64,000 nucleotides of DNA from Pontibacter sp. HSC-14F20 (GTDB taxonomy: Bacteria > Bacteroidota > Bacteroidia > Cytophagales > Hymenobacteraceae). The stretch's first letter is position 1. Each line of letters opens with the position of its first letter. The position numbers were made by a program, and so were the translations under genes. Positions 44,302-53,417 of the stretch are shown here, piece by piece. The notes under the pieces are model-generated. The model made no database searches. It worked only from the letters and a program-made list of their open reading frames with translations, and was not told the DNA's origin. Location: NCBI RefSeq assembly GCF_019599265.1, contig NZ_JAHZTC010000012.1, positions 1-64,000 on the forward strand. The letters run 5' to 3'.

Positions 44302-44688
44302 ATGAGGCTCAAACATTTCAGTCTTACCTTTGGCGAACAGGTTTTAAAGGCGCTGGCAGACGACTCTCGGCTGCGTATGCTGCACCTGATCCTGCGCAAC
44401 AAGGAGATGTGCACCTCGGACCTGGAGCATGTACTCGACTTCACCCAGACCAAAACATCACGCCACTTGGCCTACCTGCGCAATGCGGGCCTCGTAACGC
44501 CCCGCAAACTCGATCAGTGGGTGTACTACTCATTAAAGGAAGAAGCCTCTGATTTCGTTCAACAGATTTTCACATACCTGGAGCGCGATGTGCTGCTGCA
44601 AAAAGATCAGGAGACATACCGCATCCTGTACTCTAACCGCGAACTGGCCATTAATCGCATGCAAACCCGCCGCTGGACAGAGAGTTAA
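44302..44688 (+). CDS. ArsR-family winged-helix transcriptional regulator
   Basis: A 128-aa regulator with an ArsR-type winged-helix domain (VLKALADDSRLRMLHLILRN, MCTSDLEHVLDFTQTKTSRH, LAYLRNAGLVTPRKLDQWVY, residues 14-78). The metal-binding Cys pair of classic ArsR (ELCVCDL) is replaced by EMCTSDL with a single Cys, so metal sensing is unlikely. The C-terminal helix (residues 85-128) probably dimerises. It is divergent from the carboxypeptidase-regulatory-like gene, which may be its target. Confidence 0.85.
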   Translation: MRLKHFSLTFGEQVLKALADDSRLRMLHLILRNKEMCTSDLEHVLDFTQTKTSRHLAYLRNAGLVTPRKLDQWVYYSLKEEASDFVQQIFTYLERDVLLQKDQETYRILYSNRELAINRMQTRRWTES

Positions 44689-44827
44689 CACATGTAAGAC
44701 AGGTTTCTAATTCATTGGTTTAAACAGTGATATAGAACTTTTAGTATACAACAGCCTGTTGCCCTTGCAGATATTTTTTTAAACATACCGCCCACCAACC
44801 CGTTTCTTTGATAGCTAACACCCGATT

Positions 44828-45529
44828 ATGAAGCCATACAAACATATATTTTTTGACCTCGACCACACCCTTTGGGATTTTGAGAAAAACTCTGAGGAAA
44901 CCCTCTATACCTTGTACCACGAGTTTGGCCTGGCTTCTTTTGAAAAGTTCGATTGCGACTCCTTTTATAAAAAGTACAAGTTCGTGAACCACCTCCTTTG
45001 GGACCTTTACAACAAAGGCAAGATCGACCAGAAAGAATTACGTGAGGCGCGTTTTATCAAAACCCTGACCGGGCTCGGGCTAGAGCCGCACCAGGTGCCG
45101 GCAGGTATATCCGAAGCCTATACCGACCTTTGCCCGCAGAAGACAGCCGTGTTCCCTCATACCTTCGAAGTGCTCGACTACCTGAAACCGAAGTACGGCC
45201 TCCACATCATCACCAACGGGTTTAAAGATGTGCAGTACATCAAAATGAATGGCTCCAGGTTGACAGATTACTTTGGGGAGATCGTCACGTCGGAGTGCTG
45301 CGGGTATAAGAAGCCCGACAAGCGCATATTTGAGCACGCGCTGGACCGTATTCAGGTACGCTCCGAAGACTGTTTGATGATCGGTGACAACCTGGAGTGT
45401 GACATCGACGGAGCCCGGCTTGCAGGTATGGATCAGGTTTTCTTCAACCCCGAAAAGAGTAAAAGCAAGCTTTCGCCCAAACCCACTTACCACATCCACT
45501 GCCTGAGCGAACTGCAGGCCATGTTATAG
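44828..45529 (+). CDS. YjjG-family noncanonical pyrimidine nucleotidase
   Basis: A 233-aa HAD-superfamily phosphatase. Motif I is FFDLDHTLWDF (residues 8-18, two catalytic Asp), motif II IITNGFKDVQ, motif III with Lys in GYKKPDKRIFEHAL and motif IV MIGDNLECDIDGARLAGM. The cap helices and motif spacing fit the YjjG family, which removes phosphate from damaged or noncanonical pyrimidine nucleotides and keeps them out of DNA. The enzyme is cytoplasmic. It stands 138 bp downstream of the regulator and 116 bp upstream of pruA. Confidence 0.88.
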   Translation: MKPYKHIFFDLDHTLWDFEKNSEETLYTLYHEFGLASFEKFDCDSFYKKYKFVNHLLWDLYNKGKIDQKELREARFIKTLTGLGLEPHQVPAGISEAYTDLCPQKTAVFPHTFEVLDYLKPKYGLHIITNGFKDVQYIKMNGSRLTDYFGEIVTSECCGYKKPDKRIFEHALDRIQVRSEDCLMIGDNLECDIDGARLAGMDQVFFNPEKSKSKLSPKPTYHIHCLSELQAML

Positions 45530-45573
45530 CAAAGCTATACCTGCTGCAGGCCGGAAAATAAAATAATTCGCCT

Positions 45574-45581
45574 TACCTTTG
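45574..45581 (+). promoter_or_regulatory. -7 element TACCTTTG before pruA
   Basis: An exact TAnnTTTG match 64 bp upstream of the pruA ATG; the -33 region is not recognisable. Confidence 0.45.
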
Positions 45582-45645
45582 TATAGAAGACTGCCCCGTG
45601 CTGTCTGTCGAATGTCTTATTCTGAATCTGTAAAATATCAAAAAG

Positions 45646-47280
45646 ATGGCAACAGGATTTTTTAGAGTACCAACACCAGTAAACGAACCTGTAAAATCGT
45701 ACGCACCGGGCTCGCCGGAACGCGAGGAACTGCAGCGCACTTATAAAGAACTTAAGTCGAAAGAGATCGACGTGCCGATGTACATTGGTGGCGACAAGGT
45801 ATACACGGATAACAAGAAGCCGATGCTTCAGCCGCACGACCACCAGCATATCTTGGGTCACTTTAGCGAAGGCGATGCGTCCCACGTGGAACAGGCCATT
45901 AACGCAGCGCTTGCCGCACGCGAAGAGTGGGCTGCCATGGGCTGGGAGCACCGCTTGAGCATTTTCTTAAAGGCTGCTGAACTATTGGCTGGTCCATGGA
46001 GAGCCAGACTGAACGCCGCTACTATGCTGGGTCAGTCAAAGAACGCTTATCAGGCTGAGATCGACGCGGCCTGCGAACTGATCGACTTCCTGCGCTTCAA
46101 TGTGCAGTATGCCACGGAGATCTACCACATGCAGCCGGAATCATCGCCGGGCGTATGGAACCGCATGGAGCACCGTCCGCTGGAGGGCTTCGTGTTCGCA
46201 TTGACACCATTCAACTTTACGGCCATTGCCGGCAACCTGCCTTCCTGCGTAGCCATGATGGGCAACGTGGTGGTTTGGAAGCCTGCCAACACACAGGTAT
46301 ACGCTGCCCAGATGATCATGGAATTGTTCCGCGAAGCAGGTCTTCCGGATGGTGTGATCAACCTGGTGTATGTAGACGGCCCGACGGCTGGCGATGTGAT
46401 TTTCAACCACGCTGATTTTGCAGGCATTCACTTCACAGGCAGCACAGGTGTGTTCCAGAACATCTGGAAAACAATCGGCAACAACATCCACAAATACAAA
46501 ACATACCCGCGCATTGTGGGCGAAACAGGTGGCAAGGACTTTATCGTGGCGCACAGCTCGGCTGACGCCAAGCAGGTAGCGACCGGTATCGTGCGTGGCG
46601 CATTCGAGTACCAGGGCCAGAAATGCTCTGCCGCTTCGCGTGCCTATGTGCCAAGCAACCTGTGGGATGAAGTTAAGGAATATGTGATTGAAGACCTGAA
46701 GACCTTTAAAATGGGCCCGCCGGATGATTTCTCTAACTTCATCAACGCGGTGATCGATGAGAAGTCATTCGACAAAATTGCCAGGTACATCGACAACGCC
46801 AAGGAAAGCAACGAGGTAGAAATCATAGCCGGCGGCAACTACGACAAGTCGAAAGGTTACTTCGTAGAGCCGACTGTACTCCTGTCGCACAACCCGCAGT
46901 ACATCACCATGTGCGAGGAGATCTTCGGACCAGTTATTTCGATCTACGTGTACGACGAGAACAACTTCGAAGAGACACTGGAACTGGTAAACTCAACTTC
47001 TCCTTACGCTTTGACAGGCGCTATCTTCAGCCGCGACCGTTATGCAGCTGAGTTTGCCACGAAGAAGCTGGTGAATGCTGCCGGTAACTTCTACATCAAC
47101 GACAAGCCAACTGGTGCCGTGGTAGGACAGCAGCCATTCGGTGGTGCCCGTGCTTCCGGTACCAACGACAAGGCCGGTTCTATGCTGAACCTGTTGCGTT
47201 GGGTGTCCGCCCGCTCTATCAAAGAGACGTTCGTAACGCCAACAGACTACCGCTACCCGTTCCTGGGCGAGAATAAATAA
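45646..47280 (+). CDS. pruA: L-glutamate gamma-semialdehyde (1-pyrroline-5-carboxylate) dehydrogenase
   Basis: A 544-aa aldehyde dehydrogenase that oxidises glutamate semialdehyde to glutamate with NAD+, the second step of proline breakdown. The length and start (KEIDVPMYIGGDKVYTDNKK) fit the stand-alone mitochondrial-type P5C dehydrogenases. NAD-binding and catalytic segments are ALTPFNFTAIAGNLPSCVAM, ETGGKDFIVAHSSAD (general base Glu) and FEYQGQKCSAASRAYVP (nucleophilic Cys near residue 326), and the end carries QQPFGGARASGTNDKAG. No proline dehydrogenase gene is next to it. It has its own promoter and terminator. Confidence 0.95.
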   Translation: MATGFFRVPTPVNEPVKSYAPGSPEREELQRTYKELKSKEIDVPMYIGGDKVYTDNKKPMLQPHDHQHILGHFSEGDASHVEQAINAALAAREEWAAMGWEHRLSIFLKAAELLAGPWRARLNAATMLGQSKNAYQAEIDAACELIDFLRFNVQYATEIYHMQPESSPGVWNRMEHRPLEGFVFALTPFNFTAIAGNLPSCVAMMGNVVVWKPANTQVYAAQMIMELFREAGLPDGVINLVYVDGPTAGDVIFNHADFAGIHFTGSTGVFQNIWKTIGNNIHKYKTYPRIVGETGGKDFIVAHSSADAKQVATGIVRGAFEYQGQKCSAASRAYVPSNLWDEVKEYVIEDLKTFKMGPPDDFSNFINAVIDEKSFDKIARYIDNAKESNEVEIIAGGNYDKSKGYFVEPTVLLSHNPQYITMCEEIFGPVISIYVYDENNFEETLELVNSTSPYALTGAIFSRDRYAAEFATKKLVNAAGNFYINDKPTGAVVGQQPFGGARASGTNDKAGSMLNLLRWVSARSIKETFVTPTDYRYPFLGENK

Positions 47281-47298
47281 GGTATAGCAATACCTGAA

Positions 47299-47343
47299 AC
47301 AGGAAGCTCCACGCTCGAAAGGGCGTGGAGCTTCCTGTTTTTA
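47299..47343 (+). terminator. Terminator of pruA
   Basis: A long near-perfect hairpin, AGGAAGCTCCACGC / GCGTGGAGCTTCCT with loop of about 7 nt, then a GTTTTTT run. It is preceded by a GGTATAGCAATACC minihairpin right after the stop codon. Confidence 0.88.
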
Positions 47344-47528
47344 CACCTGTCCGAACCTACACTCCATGTTAAAACATCTATCCCGCTATACCTTATACCT
47401 AACCTACCGAACACCGCAATCCAAAATCACACAGGCGTTACAAGCGGCTTAAACCACCGGAATTGCATTCATACCGGCCGATAATACTTCAGAACAATTT
47501 TAAACGCTATTTCCATTGGATATAGTCT

Positions 47529-47559
47529 TTTGATTGTTGGCTATTTATACCTAATTTTG
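47529..47559 (+). promoter_or_regulatory. Promoter of the nuoA-J operon
   Basis: TTTG at 47529-47532, a spacer of exactly 19 bp and TAATTTTG at 47552-47559 match the Bacteroidota promoter consensus at every fixed position. Transcription should start near 47566, about 25 nt before nuoA. Confidence 0.75.
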
Positions 47560-47590
47560 CTCCCAAATTTCAAGAAAGCATTACAGCAAT

Positions 47591-47965
47591 ATGGAAACTA
47601 CTGGTACTCAGTATCTACCGTCGGATTACCTCCCTATTTTGATACAATTTGCGGCAGCGCTCGGCTTTGTTATTTTCGCGCTGGTCGTGACCCATTTATT
47701 GGGCCCGAAGAGAAAAAGCGAGGTAAAGGACAATCCTTGGGAAAGTGGTGTGGAGTCAGTGGGCGATGCACGCACGCCGATCTCTTACAAGTACTTCCTG
47801 ACGGCCATCCTTTTCGTGCTGTTCGATATTGAAATTATCTTCATGTACCCCTGGGCAGTGAACTTCCGCGAATTCGGTCTGGAAGGCTTCCTGCCGATGA
47901 TGTTGTTCCTGGGCGTTATCCTGACTGGCTTCTTCTACGAAATCAAAAAAGGGATTCTCAAGTAG
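47591..47965 (+). CDS. nuoA: NADH-quinone oxidoreductase subunit A
   Basis: A 124-aa membrane subunit of complex I with three transmembrane helices (about 15-38, 72-92, 100-118). The loop with KRKSEVKDNPWESGVESVGD (about 41-60) and the following RTPISYKYFLTAILFVLFDI with the acidic DIEIIF are the conserved family core at the quinone-tunnel/membrane-arm junction. First gene of the operon, with a consensus promoter. Confidence 0.95.
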   Translation: METTGTQYLPSDYLPILIQFAAALGFVIFALVVTHLLGPKRKSEVKDNPWESGVESVGDARTPISYKYFLTAILFVLFDIEIIFMYPWAVNFREFGLEGFLPMMLFLGVILTGFFYEIKKGILK

Positions 47966-48045
47966 TTCGGCACCATTAAACTTTTATAGGGTAAACGGTG
48001 TTTTTTCAGGGGTAAATGCAGATTAAAACCTAGAATTTAGAAGAC

Positions 48046-48600
48046 ATGAGCGATTTAAATAAAGATATAAACATGGCAGAGGCGCCAGAAGGCCATAGCG
48101 GTGCTGGTTTCTTTGCTACTTCCTTTGAGAAAGTGATTGGTCTGGCACGTGCGAACTCGCTTTGGCCATTGCCTTTTGCCACTTCTTGCTGCGGTATCGA
48201 ATTTATGGCGACCATGGGCGCTACTTACGATATTTCTCGTTTCGGTTCGGAGCGCCCGAGCTTCTCGCCACGTCAGGCCGACATCCTGTTGGTGATGGGT
48301 ACCATTGCCAAAAAGATGGGTCCTGTTGTGAAGCAGGTATACGAGCAGATGGCCGAGCCACGCTGGGTAGTAGCCGTTGGTGCCTGCGCGACTTCAGGCG
48401 GTATTTTCGACTCCTACTCTGTGCTGCAAGGTATAGACCGTGTGGTACCGGTTGACGTGTACGTGCCGGGCTGCCCGCCAAGACCAGAGCAGATTCTGGA
48501 CGGACTGATGCGTGTGCAGGATTTGGCCAAGAACGAATCGCTGCGCCGCCGCAACTCACCTGAATACCAGGCACTTTTGGCTTCTTACAACATTAAATAA
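48046..48600 (+). CDS. nuoB: NADH-quinone oxidoreductase subunit B
   Basis: A 184-aa subunit that holds cluster N2, the last iron-sulfur cluster before quinone. The Cys ligands are visible in [12 protein letters not shown] (adjacent Cys pair, about residue 46), [15 protein letters not shown] near 112 and [13 protein letters not shown] near 143. It is in the usual place between nuoA and nuoC; only 5 bp separate it from nuoC. The 17 or so N-terminal residues are variable. Confidence 0.97.
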   Translation: MSDLNKDINMAEAPEGHSGAGFFATSFEKVIGLARANSLWPLPFATSCCGIEFMATMGATYDISRFGSERPSFSPRQADILLVMGTIAKKMGPVVKQVYEQMAEPRWVVAVGACATSGGIFDSYSVLQGIDRVVPVDVYVPGCPPRPEQILDGLMRVQDLAKNESLRRRNSPEYQALLASYNIK

Positions 48601-48605
48601 GCAGC

Positions 48606-49112
48606 ATGGAGCTTACGAACGAAAACGTACTCGGTAAACTGATAGCCCAGTTCGGTGAAGAGAGCATCTTTGATGCCTATAACCCGGACGGAATCATGAC
48701 CTTCACGACTACTCGTGAGAACATCATTGCCCTGATCCAATACCTGTATGACGACAAGGACCTGCAGGTGCAGTTCCTGACTACCATGGCAGGCATTCAC
48801 TTCCCTGACCACAAAGGCAAGGAGTTGTGCATGATGTACCAGTTGCATAGCCTGCGTCACAATTATCGCCTGCGCATTAAGGTATTCATACCTGCAGAAG
48901 ATCCGGTATTGCCGACGCTGACCAACATCTACGCGGCTGCCAACTGGATGGAGCGTGAGGCCTATGACTTTTACGGTTTCATCTTTACCGGTCACCCGAA
49001 CCTGATCCGCATCCTCAACATCGAGGAGATGGAGTACCACCCGATGCTCAAACAGTATCCGTTGGAAGACCAGACAAGGGAAGACAAAATCGATACGTAT
49101 TTTGGACGCTAA
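48606..49112 (+). CDS. nuoC: NADH-quinone oxidoreductase subunit C
   Basis: A 168-aa peripheral-arm subunit (30-kDa type). Signature near residues 85-130: RLRIKVFIPAEDPVLPTLTN, ANWMEREAYDFYGFIFTGHP and NLIRILNIEEMEYHPMLKQY. It ends with LEDQTREDKIDTYFGR. C and D are separate genes here, unlike the fused NuoCD of E. coli. The gap to nuoD is 15 bp. Confidence 0.95.
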   Translation: MELTNENVLGKLIAQFGEESIFDAYNPDGIMTFTTTRENIIALIQYLYDDKDLQVQFLTTMAGIHFPDHKGKELCMMYQLHSLRHNYRLRIKVFIPAEDPVLPTLTNIYAAANWMEREAYDFYGFIFTGHPNLIRILNIEEMEYHPMLKQYPLEDQTREDKIDTYFGR

Positions 49113-49127
49113 GCCAGATAAACCACT

Positions 49128-50378
49128 ATGGCTACTGATAATAAAACAGCTGATACTGATCAGTTACAGGAATTCCGCGACAACCGCGACCTGAAACTGC
49201 AGGACAAGAAGAACGAGAACCTGACGACCCTTAACCTGGGTCCGACGCACCCGGCCACTCACGGTATCTTCCAGAACATCCTTCAGATGGACGGGGAAGT
49301 GATCATGGACGCCGTGCCGACCATCGGGTACATTCACCGTGCTTTCGAGAAGATTGCCGAACGCAGACCGTTCTACCAGATTACGCCGCTTACTGACCGC
49401 ATGAACTACTGTTCGTCCCCTATCAACAACATGGGGTACCACATGACAGTGGAGAAGCTTCTGGGTATAGAGATCCCGAAGCGCGCGCAGTACATTCGCG
49501 TGATCATGATGGAGCTGGCCCGTATTTCCGACCACCTGATCTGTAACTCGATCCTGGGTGTGGACTCCGGCGCTTTCACCGGCTTCCTGTACGTGATGCA
49601 GGAACGCGAGCACATTTACGATATCTACGAAGAGGTATGCGGTGCCCGCCTGACGACTAACATGGGTCGTATCGGAGGCATGGAGCGCGACCTTTCTCCA
49701 AAGGCGCTGCACCTGATCGGTGAATTTCTGAAGCGCTTCCCGAAAGTATGGGCCGAGTTCGAGAAAATGCTGACACGCAACCGTATCTTCATCGACCGTA
49801 CAGTTGGTGTGGGCGCCATTACGGCAGAACGTGCCCTGAGCTACGGCTTCACAGGTCCTAACCTGCGTGCCACCGGCGTGGACTACGACGTGCGCGTGAT
49901 GAACCCTTACTCCTCCTACGACGATTTCGAGTTTGAAATTCCGATTGGTGCCAAGGGCGATACGTACGACCGCTACCTGGTGCGCAACGAAGAGGTATGG
50001 CAGAGCCTGAAGATCATCGAGCAGGCTTATAAAAACCTACCAGAAGGATCTTACCACGCCGACGCCCCACATTACTACCTGCCTCCAAAGCAGGAGGTAT
50101 ACACCAGCATGGAAGCGCTTATTTATCACTTCAAAATCGTGATGGGTGAGATTGACGCTCCGAAGGGCGAGGTATACCACTGTGTGGAAGGCGGCAACGG
50201 CGAGCTTGGCTTCTACCTGGTCAGCGACGGAGGCCGAACACCGTACCGTTTGCACTTCAGAAGACCTTGCTTCATCTATTACCAGGCTTATACCGAGATG
50301 ATCAAAGGCGGTCAGCTGGCCGACGCCATCCTGACGCTGAGTAGCCTGAACGTGATTGCCGGCGAACTGGACGCATAA
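49128..50378 (+). CDS. nuoD: NADH-quinone oxidoreductase subunit D
   Basis: A 416-aa subunit (49-kDa type) that forms the quinone-binding chamber together with NuoB. Signatures are LNLGPTHPATHGIFQNIL near residue 40, the loop with conserved GYIHRAFEKIAERRPFYQI, NMGYHMTVEKLLGIEIPKRA and FHFRRPCFIYY-like segment RLHFRRPCF near 375. His and Asp residues of the quinone site lie in the HPATHG and DRMNY motifs. The first 30 residues are a polar extension. It is an intact, full-length protein. Confidence 0.97.
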   Translation: MATDNKTADTDQLQEFRDNRDLKLQDKKNENLTTLNLGPTHPATHGIFQNILQMDGEVIMDAVPTIGYIHRAFEKIAERRPFYQITPLTDRMNYCSSPINNMGYHMTVEKLLGIEIPKRAQYIRVIMMELARISDHLICNSILGVDSGAFTGFLYVMQEREHIYDIYEEVCGARLTTNMGRIGGMERDLSPKALHLIGEFLKRFPKVWAEFEKMLTRNRIFIDRTVGVGAITAERALSYGFTGPNLRATGVDYDVRVMNPYSSYDDFEFEIPIGAKGDTYDRYLVRNEEVWQSLKIIEQAYKNLPEGSYHADAPHYYLPPKQEVYTSMEALIYHFKIVMGEIDAPKGEVYHCVEGGNGELGFYLVSDGGRTPYRLHFRRPCFIYYQAYTEMIKGGQLADAILTLSSLNVIAGELDA

Positions 50379-50431
50379 CACATTATAATATATCATCTAA
50401 CACCGGCTCTTGGTCGGTGACATTTACAAAG

Positions 50432-50965
50432 ATGGCAGAGACTATAAACGCATTTAAGTTTTCTGATAAGGCCTTAGCTGAAATTCAGCGCTATATCAGC
50501 CATTACCCGGAAGGACGCCAGAAGTCTGCCCTGTTGCCAGCCCTGCACGTTGCACAGGCGGAAAACAACGGCTGGGTGAGCCCTGAAGCGATGGACGCGA
50601 TTGCCGAAATCTTGAACATACAGCCAATCGAGGTATACGAAGTAGCTACTTTCTATACCATGTTCAACCTGAAGCCGGTTGGCAAGCACGTGCTGGAAGT
50701 GTGCCGTACAGGCCCTTGCTGCCTGCGTGGTGCCGACCAGATGATTGAGACATTCAAACAAAAGCTCAACATCGAGGAAGGTGAAACAACCGCTGACGGT
50801 ATGTTTACCCTGAAGCCAGTGGAATGCCTTGCTTCGTGCGGTACAGGCCCGATGCTGCAGGTGCGCGAAACCTACTACGAGAATCTGGATAGCGAAGAAG
50901 CTGTGGACCAGTTCCTGGAGATGATGCGCAACAAAGAGGTGGAAACACCAGAGTGGGCGAAGTAA
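50432..50965 (+). CDS. nuoE: NADH-quinone oxidoreductase subunit E
   Basis: A 177-aa thioredoxin-like subunit with a 2Fe-2S cluster (N1a). The four Cys are in EVCRTGPCCLRGAD (two used) and VECLASCGTGPMLQV. I start at the ATG at 50432, which gives MAETINAFKF; a GTG 15 nt upstream is open but unlikely. It lies 53 bp downstream of nuoD and 63 bp upstream of nuoF. Confidence 0.94.
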   Translation: MAETINAFKFSDKALAEIQRYISHYPEGRQKSALLPALHVAQAENNGWVSPEAMDAIAEILNIQPIEVYEVATFYTMFNLKPVGKHVLEVCRTGPCCLRGADQMIETFKQKLNIEEGETTADGMFTLKPVECLASCGTGPMLQVRETYYENLDSEEAVDQFLEMMRNKEVETPEWAK

Positions 50966-51028
50966 TTCATTGATAAATCAGGCAGCTTGCCGTAACACAG
51001 CGACTGCCGAGCTATATATCCTGTCACA

Positions 51029-52375
51029 ATGGGAATCAAGATATTAACCGAACATATTAACGTACCTGGTATCGAAACCCTGGAGGTGTATCGCAAGCAT
51101 GGCGGCTACCGCTCGGTAGAAAAAGCCATCAAAACGATGACTCCGGACGAGGTAGTGGAAGAAGTGAAGACATCGGGCCTACGTGGTCGTGGTGGCGCTG
51201 GCTTCCCGGCCGGTATGAAATGGAGCTTTTTGGCGAAACCGGAAGGTGTTCCGCGTTACTTAGTTTGCAATGCCGACGAATCAGAGCCGGGCACTTTCAA
51301 GGACCGTGTGTTCATGGAGAAAAACCCGCATGCTCTTGTGGAAGGCATGATTACATCGAGCTATGCGCTGGGTGCGAACACATCTTACATCTACATCCGT
51401 GGCGAGTTGTTGTTTATCCTCCGCATTCTGGAGAAGGCAATTGCAGAAGCATATGCAGCTGGTTTGCTTGGCAAAAACATCCTGGGCTCAGGCTACGACC
51501 TGGACCTGCATGTGGCGCCGGGTGGTGGAGCGTATATCTGCGGTGAGGAAACAGCCCTGTTAGAATCATTGGAAGGCAAGCGTGGCAACCCGCGTAACAA
51601 GCCGCCATTCCCAGCGGTGAAAGGTCTGTTCCAGTCGCCAACAGTAGTAAACAACGTGGAGACTATCGCGTCTGTGCCATGGATTGTGAACAACTCTGGT
51701 GCCGAGTACGCCAAAATAGGTATAGGCCGTAGCACAGGTACCAAACTGATTTCTGCCAGCGGTAACATCAACCGTCCGGGCGTATACGAAATCGAGCTAG
51801 GTGTTCCGGTGGAGGAGTTTATCTACTCTGACGAATACTGCGGCGGCATCTGGAAAGGCAAGCAACTGAAGGCGGTAGTGCCGGGCGGTTCTTCTGTCCC
51901 GATTCTGCCAGCAAACCTGATTATGAAAACAGCTGCAGGCGAAGACCGCCTGATGACCTACGAATCGCTATCTGACGGTGGTTTTGTAAGCGGCTCTATG
52001 CTGGGTTCAGGTGCGTTTATTGTGTTTGATGAAGACCAGTGCATCGTGCGCAACACGTGGAACTATGCCCGTTTCTATCACCACGAGTCGTGCGGACAGT
52101 GCAGCCCTTGCCGTGAAGGTACAGGCTGGATGGAGCGTGTGTTGCACCGCATCGAGCACGGCCACGGCCATCAGCAGGACATCGACCTGTTGGTAAGCGT
52201 AGCCAAGCAGATTGAAGGTAACACGATTTGCCCACTGGGTGATGCAGCCGCCTGGCCGGTAGCCAGCGCGATCCGTCACTTCCGTGAGGAGTTCGAGTGG
52301 CACATCAAGCACCCGCAAGAAGCAATAGCTCCGGGCGCAGTGTACAGAGGACAGTTAGCGGCAACTACTGTATAA
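51029..52375 (+). CDS. nuoF: NADH-quinone oxidoreductase subunit F
   Basis: A 448-aa subunit where NADH is oxidised. The FMN and NADH site is GLRGRGGAGFPAGMKWSF near residue 52 and YLVCNADESEPGTFKDR near 80. The 4Fe-4S cluster N3 ligands are ESCGQCSPCREGTGWM (about 352) and NTICPLGDAAAWPV near 396. SLBB-type segment RPGVYEIELGVPVEEFI follows the FMN fold. Full length and intact. Confidence 0.97.
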   Translation: MGIKILTEHINVPGIETLEVYRKHGGYRSVEKAIKTMTPDEVVEEVKTSGLRGRGGAGFPAGMKWSFLAKPEGVPRYLVCNADESEPGTFKDRVFMEKNPHALVEGMITSSYALGANTSYIYIRGELLFILRILEKAIAEAYAAGLLGKNILGSGYDLDLHVAPGGGAYICGEETALLESLEGKRGNPRNKPPFPAVKGLFQSPTVVNNVETIASVPWIVNNSGAEYAKIGIGRSTGTKLISASGNINRPGVYEIELGVPVEEFIYSDEYCGGIWKGKQLKAVVPGGSSVPILPANLIMKTAAGEDRLMTYESLSDGGFVSGSMLGSGAFIVFDEDQCIVRNTWNYARFYHHESCGQCSPCREGTGWMERVLHRIEHGHGHQQDIDLLVSVAKQIEGNTICPLGDAAAWPVASAIRHFREEFEWHIKHPQEAIAPGAVYRGQLAATTV

Positions 52376-52433
52376 TTTAAAGTTAAAAAACTGCACGCTA
52401 TACCTTGGTTGGCGAGCTTTGAATAAAATTAAG

Positions 52434-53414
52434 ATGGCTAAAATAACATTTGACGGCATCGAGGTAGAGGTTGAAGATGGAACCACCATCCTGCAGGCCG
52501 CCCGTAAAATCGGTGGTGATGTAGTGCCTCCTGCCATGTGTTTTTATACCCCGCTGAAAGGCAGTGGCGGTAAGTGCCGCGTGTGCCTGGTAAAGGTAAC
52601 ACAGGGCTCTGCCCGCGACCCACGCCCTATGCCGAAACTGGTGGCTTCATGCATCACGCCGGTTCAGGATGGTATGGTGGTGGAAAACACGACTAACGAA
52701 GACGTACTGAACGCCCGCAAAGGTATAGTGGAGATGCTGCTGATCAACCACCCGCTCGATTGCCCTGTGTGCGACCAGGCCGGTGAGTGTGACCTGCAGA
52801 ACCTGTCCTACGAGCATGGAGTGAGCGCGACACGTTACGAGGAGCCACGCCGTACTTTTGATAAAGTAGATCTGGGCCCTTACATTCAGCTGCACATGAC
52901 GCGCTGCATTCTGTGCTACCGCTGTGTATATACTGCCGACCAGATTACAGATAAACGCGTGCATGGCGTGCTAGGACGTGGCGACGCAGCTGAAATCGGT
53001 ACTTACATCGAGAATGTGATCGACAACGATTTCTCTGGTAACGTGATCGACGTATGCCCGGTGGGTGCTCTGACAGACAAGACATGGCGCTTTAAGAACC
53101 GCGTATGGTTCACGAAGCCGATGAATGCACACCGCGACTGCCCTACCTGCAGCGGCAAAGTAACGCTTTGGGGACGTGGTGACACGGTACTTCGCGTGAC
53201 CGCCCGCAAGGATGAGTACGCGGAAGTGGAGGAGTTCATCTGCAACACCTGTCGTTTCGACAAGAAGGAGATGAGCGACTGGACCATCGAAGGACCGCGC
53301 CACATCGACAGAGGTTCTGTAATTTCGGCCAACCACTACGAATTGCCTGTAGTGAACGTGCCGATTGTACCAAACCTGCCTAAATCTACTGTTAAAAAAA
53401 TGCCAACGGAATAA
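52434..53414 (+). CDS. nuoG: NADH-quinone oxidoreductase subunit G, short form
   Basis: A 326-aa iron-sulfur subunit. From the N-terminus: the 2Fe-2S domain (FYTPLKGSGGKCRVCLVKV with Cys ligands), the His-Cys 4Fe-4S motif in HPLDCPVCDQAGECDLQNLS, the ligand set MTRCILCYRCVYTADQI and VIDVCPVGALTDKTW, and the start of a molybdopterin-type segment (CPTCSGKVTLWGRGD, CNTCRFDKKEM). The large C-terminal molybdopterin-like domain of the 700-900-aa NuoG is absent, and the protein ends with a Pro-rich tail (VPIVPNLPKSTVKKM). The reading frame ends naturally, 3 bp before nuoH, so I take this as a lineage form, not a truncation. Start: ATG at 52434, with a TTG 15 nt upstream. Confidence 0.93.
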   Translation: MAKITFDGIEVEVEDGTTILQAARKIGGDVVPPAMCFYTPLKGSGGKCRVCLVKVTQGSARDPRPMPKLVASCITPVQDGMVVENTTNEDVLNARKGIVEMLLINHPLDCPVCDQAGECDLQNLSYEHGVSATRYEEPRRTFDKVDLGPYIQLHMTRCILCYRCVYTADQITDKRVHGVLGRGDAAEIGTYIENVIDNDFSGNVIDVCPVGALTDKTWRFKNRVWFTKPMNAHRDCPTCSGKVTLWGRGDTVLRVTARKDEYAEVEEFICNTCRFDKKEMSDWTIEGPRHIDRGSVISANHYELPVVNVPIVPNLPKSTVKKMPTE

Positions 53415-53417
53415 AGC

